Of a DNA stretch of 64,000 nt, positions 50,948 to 61,799 are shown piece by piece (the stretch's first letter is position 1; the number at the start of each line of letters is the position of its first letter). This DNA is from Kuschelorhynchus macadamiae (taxonomy: Eukaryota > Arthropoda > Insecta > Coleoptera > Curculionidae): contig JAUTXW010002378.1 in the NCBI GenBank assembly GCA_030620095.1, forward strand, positions 1 through 64,000. The letters run 5' to 3'. The notes under the pieces are model-generated. The model made no database searches, was not told where the DNA came from, and saw only the letters and a list, made by a program, of their open reading frames with translations. The position numbers and the translations under genes are program-made.

Positions 50948-52777
50948 GGACGTTTACTTTACGAGATCTGAACATTGAATGGACTTGTGCTCGCCGAACC
51001 GTGTCCCTGTGTTAAGATATGATGTAGACAGTAAAACGTATCTGTATTGAAGTTTTTTTGTATGTTTAAACATTTTAACAGATTCTCTAATTCTTCGTTT
51101 ATAAAATACTAGAACCGATACTAGAACTTTGGTTTCTTTTACATTTATAATATCACCAGTGGTATGCTGGTGTTCATTTACTACTGATTGAACAGTTTGT
51201 TTCATTTTAATATATCGTTTACGTTCCTTAAGTCTAATGGATATTGAGTGTCCTGTTTCGCCCCCACACACTTTCTCTACAGGAGCAAGGAATTTTGTAT
51301 AATCCTTCTGTTTGAAAAGGTGCAACATCTTTCTGGGATCGCAAGCATTGTCTCTCTTATGTTTATTGATGATTGTACGTATGTTGATTAGCCGAAGTAA
51401 TCATCCTATTTTGTCTTTAGTGCTATGTATGTGGGGAAGAGCAACACCACCTAACGGTGGCTTGCAACATCCATTCGCTTTCAGAGCCTCGGTCAGTTTC
51501 AATGTTTTCTATGTTCCTTTTTTTTCCTAAGAATCTTGATCAGAAATCGAAAATACTAGTAAGTTGATAACCTATTTCATTTGTAATGGAGAGTGGTGGG
51601 AATTTGCATTTAAATATATATTTTTATGCGTCGGTTTTCTATACAGAGAATGTCCTAATGTACCATTTCTATTTCTTTGAACAAATACATCTAGAAAGGG
51701 AATCGTCTCATAAGATTCAATATCCATTGTGAATTTAATATTATGATGTAGATATGACGAGATTTTCCTATCTATGACAACAATATTTGCACAAGTGTGA
51801 AGCCACCAGCTTATTATGTTCCAATATATCTGATATAATGGAAATTGAGTCGTTAACAGGAACATTCGTGGATAGTGATTCCACCTCGAAACTGACCAAC
51901 GTATTTTCGGGATCCAACTGGATTTCCTTATATTTTTTCACAAAATGTTCAGAATAATCTGTTTTCCAGTAAGTTGATTAAGCAAATTTGAAAGATATTT
52001 ACCTAATTTGTATGTGGGCGAGTCTATTGCACTGACGATCGCTCGAAGTGGTACATTCTTCTTGTGTATTTTGGGAGACCGTAGATATTGGGGATCTTAA
52101 AGCTGCTTGGCTTTGATGATTTCTTCTCCTCTAATGGTAGGTTGGATGCGTTAATCAGATTGGTGATGTCTTTCTATTCTAATTGTAGGGTACATAACTT
52201 TATAGGTGTTGTTGTCCAAAACTTAAGTTGCTTTTTCCACGTATTCAGTTCTGTCTATGACGACTGTGGCGTTGTCTTTATCTGCCAGGACCAGGATCTC
52301 TGGGTTTTCATTTAAGGTATTTCGCAGTTTTTCGGCTGCGGAGAGATTCGACCTCGGTAGTTTTGAATTCCTAATGATCTTCGCTATCTCATACCTGACT
52401 TGATCGGCTTGCTCCACTGGTAATTTTCTGATTGCGGCTTCAGCCGAGGATACTTCTACGGGAATGCTTCTTGGTGGTATTGCGAAATTTTGGCCTTTGG
52501 AGAGAACACAATGTTGTGCTGTAATTAACGGCGTCGGCGACATATTAGTTACTGTATTATCTGGAGGTTTCACTGCATTTTTTCTGTTTAGCTTCAAATT
52601 TTTTTTGTTGCTTAATTGTAACTTCTTTCTTTCCTACCTATGCATTGGTGATGTCCAAAGTTGTAAATAAGGTTCCTTCCTCTAGAAGCTAGTTTTAGGT
52701 GCGTTTTTAGTAGTTTAGGGGTCTTTGTATGTAAATCACGACGTATTGCCTAAATCCTTTATCTAATTAATGCATTG

Positions 52778-52812
52778 CTGAAGATACCTCGTGCAATCGA
52801 AGGCGAAACGTC
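52778..52812 (+). ncRNA. Hammerhead-like core, PLE3 opposite end
   Basis: CTGAAGA, TACCTCGTGCAATCGAAGGC, GAAACGTCGG on the + strand, inverted relative to 50912-50947. An outer AATTAAT/ATTAATT pairing (52765-52771 with 52817-52823) could close stem I, but this is weak. Confidence 0.45.
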
Positions 52813-52863
52813 GGATATTAATTCCAGATTGACACGGTCTAATTCCAAGAACCATGATTTCTT

Positions 52864-53303
52864 GTTGGAATATCGTTAAGCAATTCATGAGAATTAACAT
52901 TTTCTTTTTATAAAACAACCTTACTTTAGCTCTAGAAAACGTTATTCTTAGTTTTTTAACTTATTAGTTTGTAGGGTATATGGTGCTTTTTTGTAATTTT
53001 TATTTGCAGAATAAATAAATAAAAAAATAAATAAATATCTTTTGATAATAAAAAGCACCGAACAGAAAAATCGTAATTGTTAGGTACTAAGAATATAACT
53101 AGATTTAATAAAACAACTTAATGTTTTACAAGAATATGATATTATAAATCGTACTATATGTGGTTAACTACGAAAATAAAAGAATTTATTCAAGGCGTTC
53201 CTTGTCGACTGTAGGAATACTAGCATTTCAACACTAAAGGAAAATTTAATTGGGAATGATCTAAAATATTATAATTTTATTTTGATTATTTTAATTTTTA
53301 TAG
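52864..53303 (+). other. Intron g-h, 3' part
   Basis: AT-rich intron with a short AAAT-repeat run near 53010-53037; nothing else is recognised. Confidence 0.6.
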
Positions 53304-53441
53304 ATGGTTGAACTTCGCAATCCACATACTAACCAGAGTCAGTTAATAGTATTAAGAGATCTAGCTATAGCTCTTTCAGCATGTATTTACCAATCCCTCT
53401 GTGATTCGGATACTTTCAAGGCTATAATACAAGAGTCACAG
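53304..53441 (+). CDS. Rbcn-3A: Rabconnectin-3 alpha, exon h
   Basis: The acceptor is TTTTATAG (53303) and the donor is CAG/GTAAGA (53442). It is a 46-codon phase 0-0 exon: MVELRNPHTNQSQLIVLRDL and AIALSACIYQSLCDSDTF, KAIIQESQ. Its symmetry means that skipping it would keep the frame. The L-DLA-ALSACIYQSLCDS motif is conserved in DMXL proteins. Confidence 0.93.
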
Positions 53442-53677
53442 GTAAGAACATTGTTTCACAGTTTTAATAAAATAAACAAACCATGGATAATTATATTACA
53501 TAAGTTATAAGTTTTTTTGTTGAGTGAGTGCCCCTAATTTATTTTCCGTTGCAGCATTAAAAATTCACCCACGATGAATTTAAAGTTGTTGGGAAAAACA
53601 ATAAGCTTATAATTTCTAGCTTGAATTTTGACTAGACTCCCTCAATACAGAATTATATTATATTCTAGATTACATAT

Positions 53678-54161
53678 ACAGGGTGTTTCGGGAGGAAAGT
53701 GATATATTCCAAGGATGTATTTGGGAGGTCAAAAAAATAAAAAATGTATAGGTCCGCAAACGCTTAGTTTTCGAGATACAGGGTGTTAAAGAAAATTAAA
53801 AAAAATCTGTTTTTATTTAATATTTCGGAAACGATTTTAGATAACAAATGGAAATTTTTTATACAATATTATGACGTATAGAGGTATTTTTGGGAATAAA
53901 TAGGTTTGTAATACTTTCACCAGTGGCATACGTAACAACATAAAGTAAGATATTTTTCACGGAAAATATTGGACGCCAATGCTTTTCTTCAGAATTAATA
54001 ACTTTTTCTTCAAGTTGACGTCGAAATGTCAAAGTCTATTCATTGCTTTTGGTTTGATTTGACATACTTAGTTGTACTTTGATATAATAATAATCGTTCC
54101 CCAAAAAATGCATTTTTATTTTTAAATTTTCTTTTACACCACGTAACTCGGAAACTAAGCG

Positions 54162-54165
<4 letters not shown>
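53678..54165. mobile_element. Palindromic DNA-transposon relic with CAGGGTGTTTCGGG end
   Basis: It starts with ACAGGGTGTTTCGGGAGG. Left block 53750-53815 (TCCGC, CGCTTAGTTTTCGAG, GGGTGTTAAAGAAAATT) is mirrored at 54100-54165 (reverse complement TCCGCGCTTAGTTTCCGAG, TGGTGTAAAAGAAAATT). The right terminus has been lost in or replaced by the following (TA)n tract. No ORF was found. Confidence 0.65.
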
Positions 54166-54210
<45 letters not shown>

Positions 54211-54235
54211 TTAAATAAATAAATAAATAATTATA

Positions 54236-54274
<39 letters not shown>
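54165..54274. repeat. Compound microsatellite (TA)n-(AAAT)n-(TA)n
   Basis: TA tract 54165-54207, AAAT units to about 54226, then a second TA tract 54231-54274. Confidence 0.95.
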
Positions 54275-54277
<3 letters not shown>

Positions 54278-55100
54278 ACACGTCGGGCTTTTGAAAATTT
54301 ATTGTTTTTTTTAAGACTACAATATAAATCAGAACTTTACATTGTTATATTGCATTAATATTCGCTTTTTGGTTCACGAACATTAATAGTTGCTTTGTTA
54401 TTAAAAGATTACAATTATATTTCAATAGATTAAGGTTTATTGGAAATGGAAAGCTATTTTTACCTGATTATTGCATAACTACATAATCATACAATGCATT
54501 GAATGTTTTTTTTTTTGGTTTATATGTATGAATAAACATTATATTTCTTAAGGTTCAGATTTATCTATAAAAAATTAATGTTTTTAGCACCTGTGGGTGA
54601 CTCGGGTGTGGTTTTGTGTATTAATTTTGGACCTAGTTGTACTCGTCTTTCAACTAGTTGACTATACCGACGAAAACATTAAGTCAGAAACACGTGTCTA
54701 TAGGTAATTTCATTGCTTTAGCGGTCATCCCAAAAAAAAATTGACGTTTCGACAACAGTTTGGGTTTTTTTCAAAATCTAAATCAAGGCGTTCGACACGC
54801 CATTATAAATTGCTATTTTAAAAATTGTCTTTACATATATATTTAATTATATTATTTAGAAAATAAAAAAAACTTACCCAAGAGCGTAGGTTAGTCGTAC
54901 TTAACTTTAGGAGTTAAAGAGCTTCAAAAGGTCAACAATTTAAGCGCCATTTTCTCTAAAACAATTGAATTTAGGTATAGAAAATACCGATTTAAGGTAG
55001 AAGCAGCAACACCGCAAAATCTAAAACATTTTATTATATTATTAGTGAATGTATTTAGATAATATTTAGCTATGTATCAAAGAAACATGCATTTTTACAG
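54275..55100 (+). other. Intron h-i, 3' part
   Basis: AT-rich; nothing recognised. Confidence 0.6.
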
Positions 55101-55378
55101 GACATTACTTCAACATACCTTGTGGGGCGAAAACGAAAAATATCTGTAAACGAAGCACTTCAAATTGTTACTTTTCCACCAAAATGGCCAGGAGTCACTA
55201 GTCTTAGAGCCCTTCTTGCTAGGGAAAAGGACGAAGACACGCCTAGATTAACGGTTCTCTTATGCGAAGCCTTCACAGCTACTTATTTAGCATTGCTATT
55301 GTATGGACTCGTCACTTGTGATTGTGTTATTTTGTTTCATGTCACTGCCCACACTCTAGATTCAGATGTATGGGGAAG
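55101..55378 (+). CDS. Rbcn-3A: Rabconnectin-3 alpha, exon i
   Basis: The acceptor is TTTTTACAG (55100) and the donor is GGAAG/GTAAGA (55379). It reads DITSTYLVGRKRKISVNEAL, then PPKWPGVTSLRALLAREKDE, TPRLTVLLCEAFTATYLALL and LYGLVTCDCVIL, TLDSDVWGR. The hydrophobic part (CEAF-A-YLALLLYGLVTCD) is a conserved DMXL helix, and PP-WPGV--LRALLAREKDED is a strong family signature. It ends in a split Arg codon completed by exon j. Confidence 0.95.
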
Positions 55379-56584
55379 GTAAGATTTGATTTTTTAAACT
55401 TATTTTTAACAATTGTAAATTATTAGCGGCGATAAATAAAAAAAATTGAAGCATAATGACCAAAATAGTTATATGTAAGCCTGTTCATATAATTGCAGTA
55501 GCTACCCATCTAAGATTTTGAGAAAAAAAATTAAATTGAGATAGGTAGGTATAATTGAAACGATATGCTAATAAGCGCGTATAGTAGAAAGATTAGATGA
55601 CAATTATAGTGAAGAATTTATGGAGTTGTATGTTGCTTTTTGATAGTACATATAACAAACATAAATCGTAGTCATTGCGTTTGATAATCTAATTGAGCTG
55701 CCAAAACTGCAGTCACACCTAAGTGCAAAAATATACGTGATAGTTAACAATGAGAACTATTGTTATTTTTGAATGTTTTAGCATTTTGTAATTTATCAAT
55801 TTTCAAATATATATTAATCGCCGAGGAATTCTGCTCTCTTAAGTTTACAAATATCGAAAAAAAAAAAGATATATGCAACATCTAGAATTTGTTCATTTGC
55901 GATTTGGCGAGTAAAAAAATCAAACAGTTCACGTCAGAATACAATTAATAATTTATTTTCAAAATAGTTAACGTTTTAGTTTCAATATGGAACATACATT
56001 TAGTCTTTTCAACCCCCCTAGGTGCCTCATTCAATTAATTATTGCATAAGGAAGCATCGGCGATAATAGATTTTACCCTTCGATACATTTTATTTATCGA
56101 TAGTTGCGACATAGGCGGTTTGTGGGACATTCCAGAACAAAAGAAAAGGCCTTCATCTTCAAAAATGTATAACCCATTTAATAATTTAACGTCCTTGCAA
56201 ATAAATCAGCCAGCAAAAAAGGTCCTTTCCATTATAAATATTTAACCCATAATATAATAACTATCGATAAGTATTGGATACCTGTCGGTACTAACCGGAT
56301 AATTGTCGGTATTTTCTATTTATCTATTGTTACTCGATATGTCGATAACTCATCGATAACTATCGCTAAAATGCCCATCTCTAATCATAAATTACTTTTT
56401 TTTGCGTTTGCCTATTATTCTGTTCATCTTAAAGCTGCTATTTTCTATAGTTTGTTATGATTCACGTGTCGCCATAATCAATGTGCTCTTTCAATAATTG
56501 CTTTTTTATTACATATTATATTAGTCCTATATATTAAAATGGTTTGATAGTGACTAAGATTGTTACATAAAAAATGGTTTGCAG
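55379..56584 (+). other. Intron i-j
   Basis: AT-rich. It contains the TATCGATA cluster at 56095-56361; the reading frame at 56042-56245 is not recognisable as a gene. The acceptor is GTTTGCAG. Confidence 0.6.
56095..56361. promoter_or_regulatory. Cluster of TATCGATA (DRE-like) motifs
   Basis: Perfect DRE octamers TATCGATA lie at 56095-56102 and 56262-56269. Close variants (GTCGATAAC, CATCGATAAC, TATCGCTA) lie between 56340 and 56367. DRE/DREF sites mark many insect housekeeping promoters, but similar runs also occur in repeats, and no transcription start is evident. Confidence 0.35.
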
Positions 56585-56855
56585 ATTATTTGGCGGTGGT
56601 GTAAAGAAACTTTTACGTACAGCAAGTCTTACAAGCAACCCAGCCATGCATCCTACTGGATTGCAGACTCAGGCAAGTGTACAGACCCCAAGTGAAGAAT
56701 CTAGTGGTCCGAGTAGTTGGTTGACCAAGCAAAGATTTAAATTGAATACGAAACTATTAGGTCAACAGACAAGCGTGATGAAAGAGGACAAGCCCACTTA
56801 TCGAGAGCAGTTTGTACCACCTGAGATGAGTATCTTGGCTTTTTTGTTGCAAAAG
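56585..56855 (+). CDS. Rbcn-3A: Rabconnectin-3 alpha, exon j
   Basis: The acceptor is TTTGCAG (56584) and the donor is CAAAAG/GTAAAT (56856). It reads R-LFGGGVKKLLRTAS, a Ser/Thr/Gln-rich linker, WLTKQRFKLNTKLLGQQ, TYREQFVPPEMSILAFLLQK. The F-GGGVK ... RE-FVPPEMSI--FLLQK pattern is typical of DMXL. It finishes in phase 0, and exon k follows without any extra residue. Confidence 0.94.
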
Positions 56856-58079
56856 GTAAATATTTGCATGGGATTGTTAAATACCAGGGGTCCAAGATTA
56901 TTAAAGACTCTAGATTTTTCCATAATTTGTTATTGGCTACTTGACTAAAAATTGTAAATTTGTATTTTGTGATCATATAGCAGTCATCTCGGCTACCAAT
57001 GACCTCAGAGAAAACCACATTGAATGAAGACTTTTAGGTATCATCTTATATATGAGAACATTTTGGAAAAGTTTTCTGCTAAAATTTTAATTAAATTTTG
57101 TTTAAATCTGCATGATTATTATTTAACAAAAAATATTAATTTATAAACATGTGCTAAGTTAAATATTGAAATAATGATCTAATTTTACTATCCACTTATA
57201 CCGGGTCACAATACAAAAATTTATCAGTTTCCCATTTCTTTATTTTTTAATCGACTGCTCTAAATTTTTGGGGAGAAGTATTTTGGAGTATTGTGCAATT
57301 TTCGACATAAAAGGTTAATTAAAATAAAAATTCAATTTACCGGAAATGGTAATATTTTTTAAAATTTTAATCATTCTTTAAATGCCTTTTTAATAGTTTT
57401 CACATGATAGCATTTCTTTTCAAATTGTCGACAAAATTAACGTTTTACATTTTTATACTAATATCTGTAAAAGAAAATTAATGAATACGTCAAACAAAAA
57501 TTTTGATAAAAATATTGCAACATAGAATTTTTCAAACTTCAAGCAATTCTATCAATAATATTAAATACGGTTAGTATATTTTTTTAATTCACACTATTCT
57601 CCATAAAATTATCTTTTAATAATGTTTCATAAGTTTCATTGATTTTTAAATACCGAGGATATTTAGCGTAAATCCAATTTTTATCATAAAAAATAATAAA
57701 ATTAAACGTTGATATCGTAAAATAAAAATGTCAAAAAAGTGGTGTTTTGATTATCAGAGCTACTCTCATTTTCAACAGCCAGTTTGTCAACATTTTAATA
57801 TTTAAACCAACGAAACTTGTTACATACACTAAAACATTAAATATTTAGAACTCTACGTTACTAAAATAATTAAAACAATAATTTATTTATAAAATCTACC
57901 AACAGAAACTAATATATAATAATGACAACAACAAAGGTAATGCCGATTTTCAGAGGTGTCCTGATTAAAAATGCTATCTAATAGCGTATTAACTCTTAGA
58001 GCACCCTGCAATTTTTATGTTTCTTTTGAGGCAGATTACCCCAAAATTTCCTACCTTGTTTCTTTGAAAATAAGGCTTG
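56856..58079 (+). other. Intron j-k, 5' part
   Basis: AT-rich intron; nothing recognised. Confidence 0.6.
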
Positions 58080-58172
58080 CTCTCGGAGTGCTTTGAGGTT
58101 GCTCTTGCTTGCTCCGAATCTCGCACGCACATCGAATAGATGTGTATTGTATTGTCAAATTTGTCAACAAAA

Positions 58173-59493
58173 ATGGACGAATTTCAAAAAGGTGTTTTGA
58201 GAGTTTTAAAAATTTTGTCGTCTTTATCGTCAGACGATGTAATCTTCAGGAAGAATAAAAAAATATGCACTGAGCTACCGAAAGTGGCAGATTTTATTGA
58301 TGATGTTTTCGAAAAGAGGTAATTTTTTTTCAAAAGTTCTTCGTTCAAGTATTTTACAATGATTTGAGGTGTACATGTTTTACTTATATCTATCTTGGTG
58401 CAGGTAGTTTCCTAATCAGTACCATGAATTTGTTTTTGTTATGAAATAATTTTTACATCTTTTTTACATATTTAGCGGAGAAAAACGTGTCAAATAATAG
58501 GTAAAGGCTAAAAAAAAGTAAAAGGTTCAATTCGTGAAGTTGCGTGTTTCATTGCTCGGCCTTTTAACGTGATTCCAAAGAGACTACGTGAAGTAACAAG
58601 GTGAATCTGGAGCAGCCTTGGAGTGCTTTCGAGAAAACCTCCTCGAGTTGTCCATGCTTAGTGCCGGACCGTTAAAAATATGTTTTGAGGCACCCTGTTG
58701 TGTTTTTCTGGAAATCACTTTTTGGACAGGCATTTTAGATGTTATTTTATAATGGTGGTTGTATGAGGATACCGGGTAGTGAATATAATCTTTCGCCCTT
58801 TGATTTCCCTTGAGTCGTTTTTTTATCAGGTGACACTCTACTGGGGATTTTTGGACACATAGGCTACTTATAATAATTCGTTCGTCCTCTATAGTTTCTT
58901 GTGAGTGCTCGCGTAGAACCTCATGGTTGTAAGACAATGTTTTTTCTCTAAAACGCCTCGACAACACTAGTAGGGGTGTTTTCTTTATCTATTGATTCTT
59001 TTGTCGCCTCTTACTTTTGCAGTTTTTCTATTTTGATTTTTTAGTCCTAATGTGATTGTGTAGTAGTTCCAAGATCTCGAAGTGGTTGTTTTGTCCGCGT
59101 CCCCGTGTGTTTTGCTGTCTGAGTAACTGATTGAAAATCGGCTATCGAGGTGCCTACTGCACCGCCACATTCCTCTTCTTCAATAGCAGAAGATTCCTGG
59201 TTCCGTGTTTCTCTTTGTTCTTGAAGAACTTTGTCTCTACGAGGGACCTCCTACTGCAAAGAGAAACAAGTTCCGCCTCCTTACATCGTCCCACTGAATC
59301 GCAAGGAGTCAGGAAGAGAAGAGAAAAGGACCTATCACTAATATTCTGTTTTTTTAATTAAATTTTTAACAAATATTATGGTATTACTTAATCAAACCAT
59401 AGCCCCATTTTTTTTTATGTTTTATTTTTCAGGTCACGGGAATACCAGCAGACAGATAAATGCGCATTTATAAGTATGAAGATACAATTTTAA
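58173..59493 (+). CDS. Possible small two-exon gene nested in intron j-k (58173-58318, 59433-59493)
   Basis: The ATG at 58173 is in good context (CAAAAATGGAC), after a less AT-rich leader. Exon 1 encodes MDEFQKGVLRVLKILSSL, SSDDVIFRKNKKICTELPKV and ADFIDDVFEKR up to a donor AGAG/GTAATT. An acceptor TTTTTCAG at 59432 continues in frame with SREYQQTDKCAFISMKIQF and a stop at 59491, about 68 residues in all. No family is recognised and no polyadenylation signal was seen close by. It may be a real host gene, the first exon of an unrecognised transposon, or chance. Confidence 0.3.
58500..59400. other. Less AT-rich island with open frames on both strands
   Basis: The - strand frames 58967-58584 (127 codons) and 59170-58985, and the + strand frame 59131-59361, overlap in a stretch visibly richer in G and C than its surroundings. 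The translations (for example VECHLIKKRLKGNQRAKDY) match no family I know. It could be an old DNA-transposon insert. Confidence 0.35.
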
Positions 59494-60429
59494 TTCTGAT
59501 ATTTTTACATTTTGAATTATTTTACATACCTCTTCATTCATTGAAAATGTACAGCTATTTGGCTTAATTTTACATATATTACATATCATTTCAATATTTG
59601 ATTTATATATTACTAATCTTTTGGTTATTTATTATATTTTTTCTAAATCCAAGTGTCCATGTAAATCTTTTGTTCGATAATTCCGTTTCTCCTCGTTTTC
59701 ATATTTGTTTATGTTGTATTAAGATGGTTAACGCTCACTATTTCGCATCGGGCGTATAAGTGAAATTCCGTTGAAGAATTTCCTGAAAGAATCAAATTCG
59801 TCCAGGCTATTGACGATGACGTCTTTTAAAAATTTGAGCGAGTGTGAGTAGATACATTAAACTAAAATGACGAATCTACCACAAACTATTTAAAAATTGA
59901 TTTGACATTTAAAATGGACCAAAATACAATTAAAGGATACCAAAGTAGAAAAGTCAAAATACAAAAATTATATGATTTATCCGATACCTACAAATATTTA
60001 CTTACTCATCAGAGGCCTACGACCTAAGTGTAATAGTAAAAATTAAGTAGATGAAAGAAGAATTTAAACATTTCAAATTAAAACAAAAAAAATCTATGTA
60101 AAAAAACAAAGCCTGCAAATATAATATTTGAGATCAGAGCAACAACAAAATGTATCTGAACGTAAGCTCAAAAACTATTTTTATTGTAAGCATCTAGCCT
60201 GACTTTATTATAAATTAAAACATATGTGACCATTGTCACATAACAATTATTGTTTATTAAAATGTAATGATAGTTTATCAAGAAAACGTCCTCTAGAGAC
60301 GATAGCATATAACATAATTGTATTTTTGTCCTTGTATGTCTACATATTTTTACATACAGTTTACTTAGTTTGCTGTGTGGTACATTTCTCAAATAGAAAG
60401 TAAGATACATATAAATAAGATTTTTTTAG
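59494..60429 (+). other. Intron j-k, 3' part
   Basis: AT-rich; nothing recognised before the acceptor TTTTTTTAG. Confidence 0.6.
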
Positions 60430-60627
60430 CCTGAATCTAATTACTACGTTGATGAAGTCGAAAGTGAAAATGAGGACGAAGAAGAGGACGAGGATGTTTT
60501 TGACGCCCCTGCAAGGACAGCGAAAATAGTTAACAACGAGCACTCAGATCCCAATTCTTATTCTTGGTTAGTGTTAAAACTTGCCATCTTGAGGATTACA
60601 CATAACAGATTGCTGGACTTCTTAGCA
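60430..60627 (+). CDS. Rbcn-3A: Rabconnectin-3 alpha, exon k
   Basis: The acceptor is TTTTTTTAG (60429) and the donor is GCA/GTGAGT (60628). It is a phase 0-0 exon of 66 codons: PESNYYVDEVESENEDEEED, EDVFDAPAR, then NSYSWLVLKLAILRITHNRL and LDFLA. The acidic run followed by YSW-V-RLAI--I-HN-L--FL is the DMXL pattern just before the C-terminal WD-repeat part. Its symmetry would allow skipping without a frameshift. Confidence 0.93.
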
Positions 60628-61488
60628 GTGAGTAATATATAACATATTTTTTGTTTTTAATATATGCCTTCGTTCAACTTGTTTTTGGTATGTTATTGGC
60701 TTGTGAGTTTTTCGATACGAAATATGTCATACCAAGTTATATATCAAATTCGAAAATAGATTTAAAACTATCATATTTTTAAAAGAGTATGTTTGTGACA
60801 AATAATGATATTCGTAGATTTTAAAAGTATTTCGCCTCAAAACTTTTTACACCGGTATTCACTAAAAAGGTTTAAGAGTTAGACGTGATCTAATTGTCAT
60901 GACAATTGAAACTGTTAGTACGCCAGTTGTTTTGCCAATGTGACTGTTATTTTGTAGTGTGACATTTACGACTAATTATTTGTTTAATTGTTGCTTATGT
61001 CATTTTAAACCTACAACTGTCAATCCTGCTCTAAATTAAACTCTTTAGTGAATATGGGTGTAAATGTCTATAATAAAGTTAGAGCTTAGACCACGGACAA
61101 AACATTTGAATTAAAATATGTAGTTTCTTAAAAACAAGTAGGTACATGTATAAAGTTAAACAATCACTGAACATAATGTTTTGGATTATTTTTATTGCAT
61201 TATTTGGCTTTGCAACTGAGATAAACCCATGCAATGCAAAAATCTTCGTAAGTATTATGATATTAAACTTAATTATAAATTACTAGTCACTTACGCAAAC
61301 TATATTTCTTTGTTCAGAACTGATGTTTTTTAAATATACTCTAGGTGTTGAAATTAATAATAAATATTAACTTTTTCACATAAAATCAAAACAACGCTCT
61401 ACTCAATGACTTAAAATATTTATTTTTAAATTAGGCAAAAATATTCTTAAATTTAATAATTTTTAGTTATTAATACCGTTTTTCTAAG
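60628..61488 (+). other. Intron k-l
   Basis: AT-rich; nothing recognised. The acceptor is TTTTTCTAAG, a weak AAG acceptor. Confidence 0.6.
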
Positions 61489-61673
61489 GTGGCTGGTTTG
61501 GAGACCTCAGAACTTCCAGTAGCAAGTCCCTTGATCCATAGTTCATTGCGAAGTCTTACAAATTGGCAGGAAAATTTAAAACGTGAATTAGAGTTAAGGC
61601 AGACACCTCCTGAGTATATTCCTGGGTGTTTTGTAGAAAGCACTATTACAGGTCCGCCTCTTCAAAAATATCG
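61489..61673 (+). CDS. Rbcn-3A: Rabconnectin-3 alpha, exon l (last in window)
   Basis: The acceptor is TTTCTAAG (61488) and the donor is TATCG/GTGAGT (61674). It reads VAGLETSELPVASPLIHSSL, RSLTNWQENLKRELELRQTP and PEYIPGCFVESTITGPPLQKY, ending in a split Arg codon. The AGLE--ELPV-SPL-H-VLR-L-NWQ--L--EL segment and P--YIPGC are DMXL signatures. The next exon is beyond 64000. The last 44 bases of the exon, with the donor, are duplicated just downstream. Confidence 0.93.
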
Positions 61674-61799
61674 GTGAGTAATATTCTTGGAGGAAATCAT
61701 GTTTCTGTAACAACTTTGTAGAAAGCACTATTACAGGTCCGCCTCTTCAAAAATATCGGTGAGCAATATATTTGGAGGAAATCATGTTTCTGTAACAAC
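61630..61799 (+). repeat. 85-bp tandem duplication covering the end of exon l and its donor
   Basis: The first copy is 61630-61714 and the second 61715-61799. They differ at only a few positions (GTGAGTAATATTCTTGG versus GTGAGCAATATATTTGG). Both copies have a GT donor after CAAAAATATCG. If the first donor is ignored, the next codon is TGA. Confidence 0.95.

Larger units (their letters stand above)
50881..52863 (-). mobile_element. Penelope-like element 3 (PLE3), decayed, distinct family
   Basis: It is read on the - strand. The N-terminal part has GQNFAIPPRSIPVEVS, EILVLADKDNATVVIDRTEY (52597-52223). The RT C-terminal part has NIKFTMDIESYETIPFLDVF and YRKPTHKNIYLNANSHH (51730-51590). The GIY-YIG part has EKVCGGETGHSISIRLKERK (~51270-51215) with VNEHQHTTGD. 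The ends form short inverted repeats (50881-50950 and 52775-52863) that read AAGAAATCATRGTTCTT..GATTAGA, and both contain hammerhead-like cores. Its protein differs clearly from PLE1/2 (RKPTHK versus TKSTWSG), so it is another PLE branch. Confidence 0.87.
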
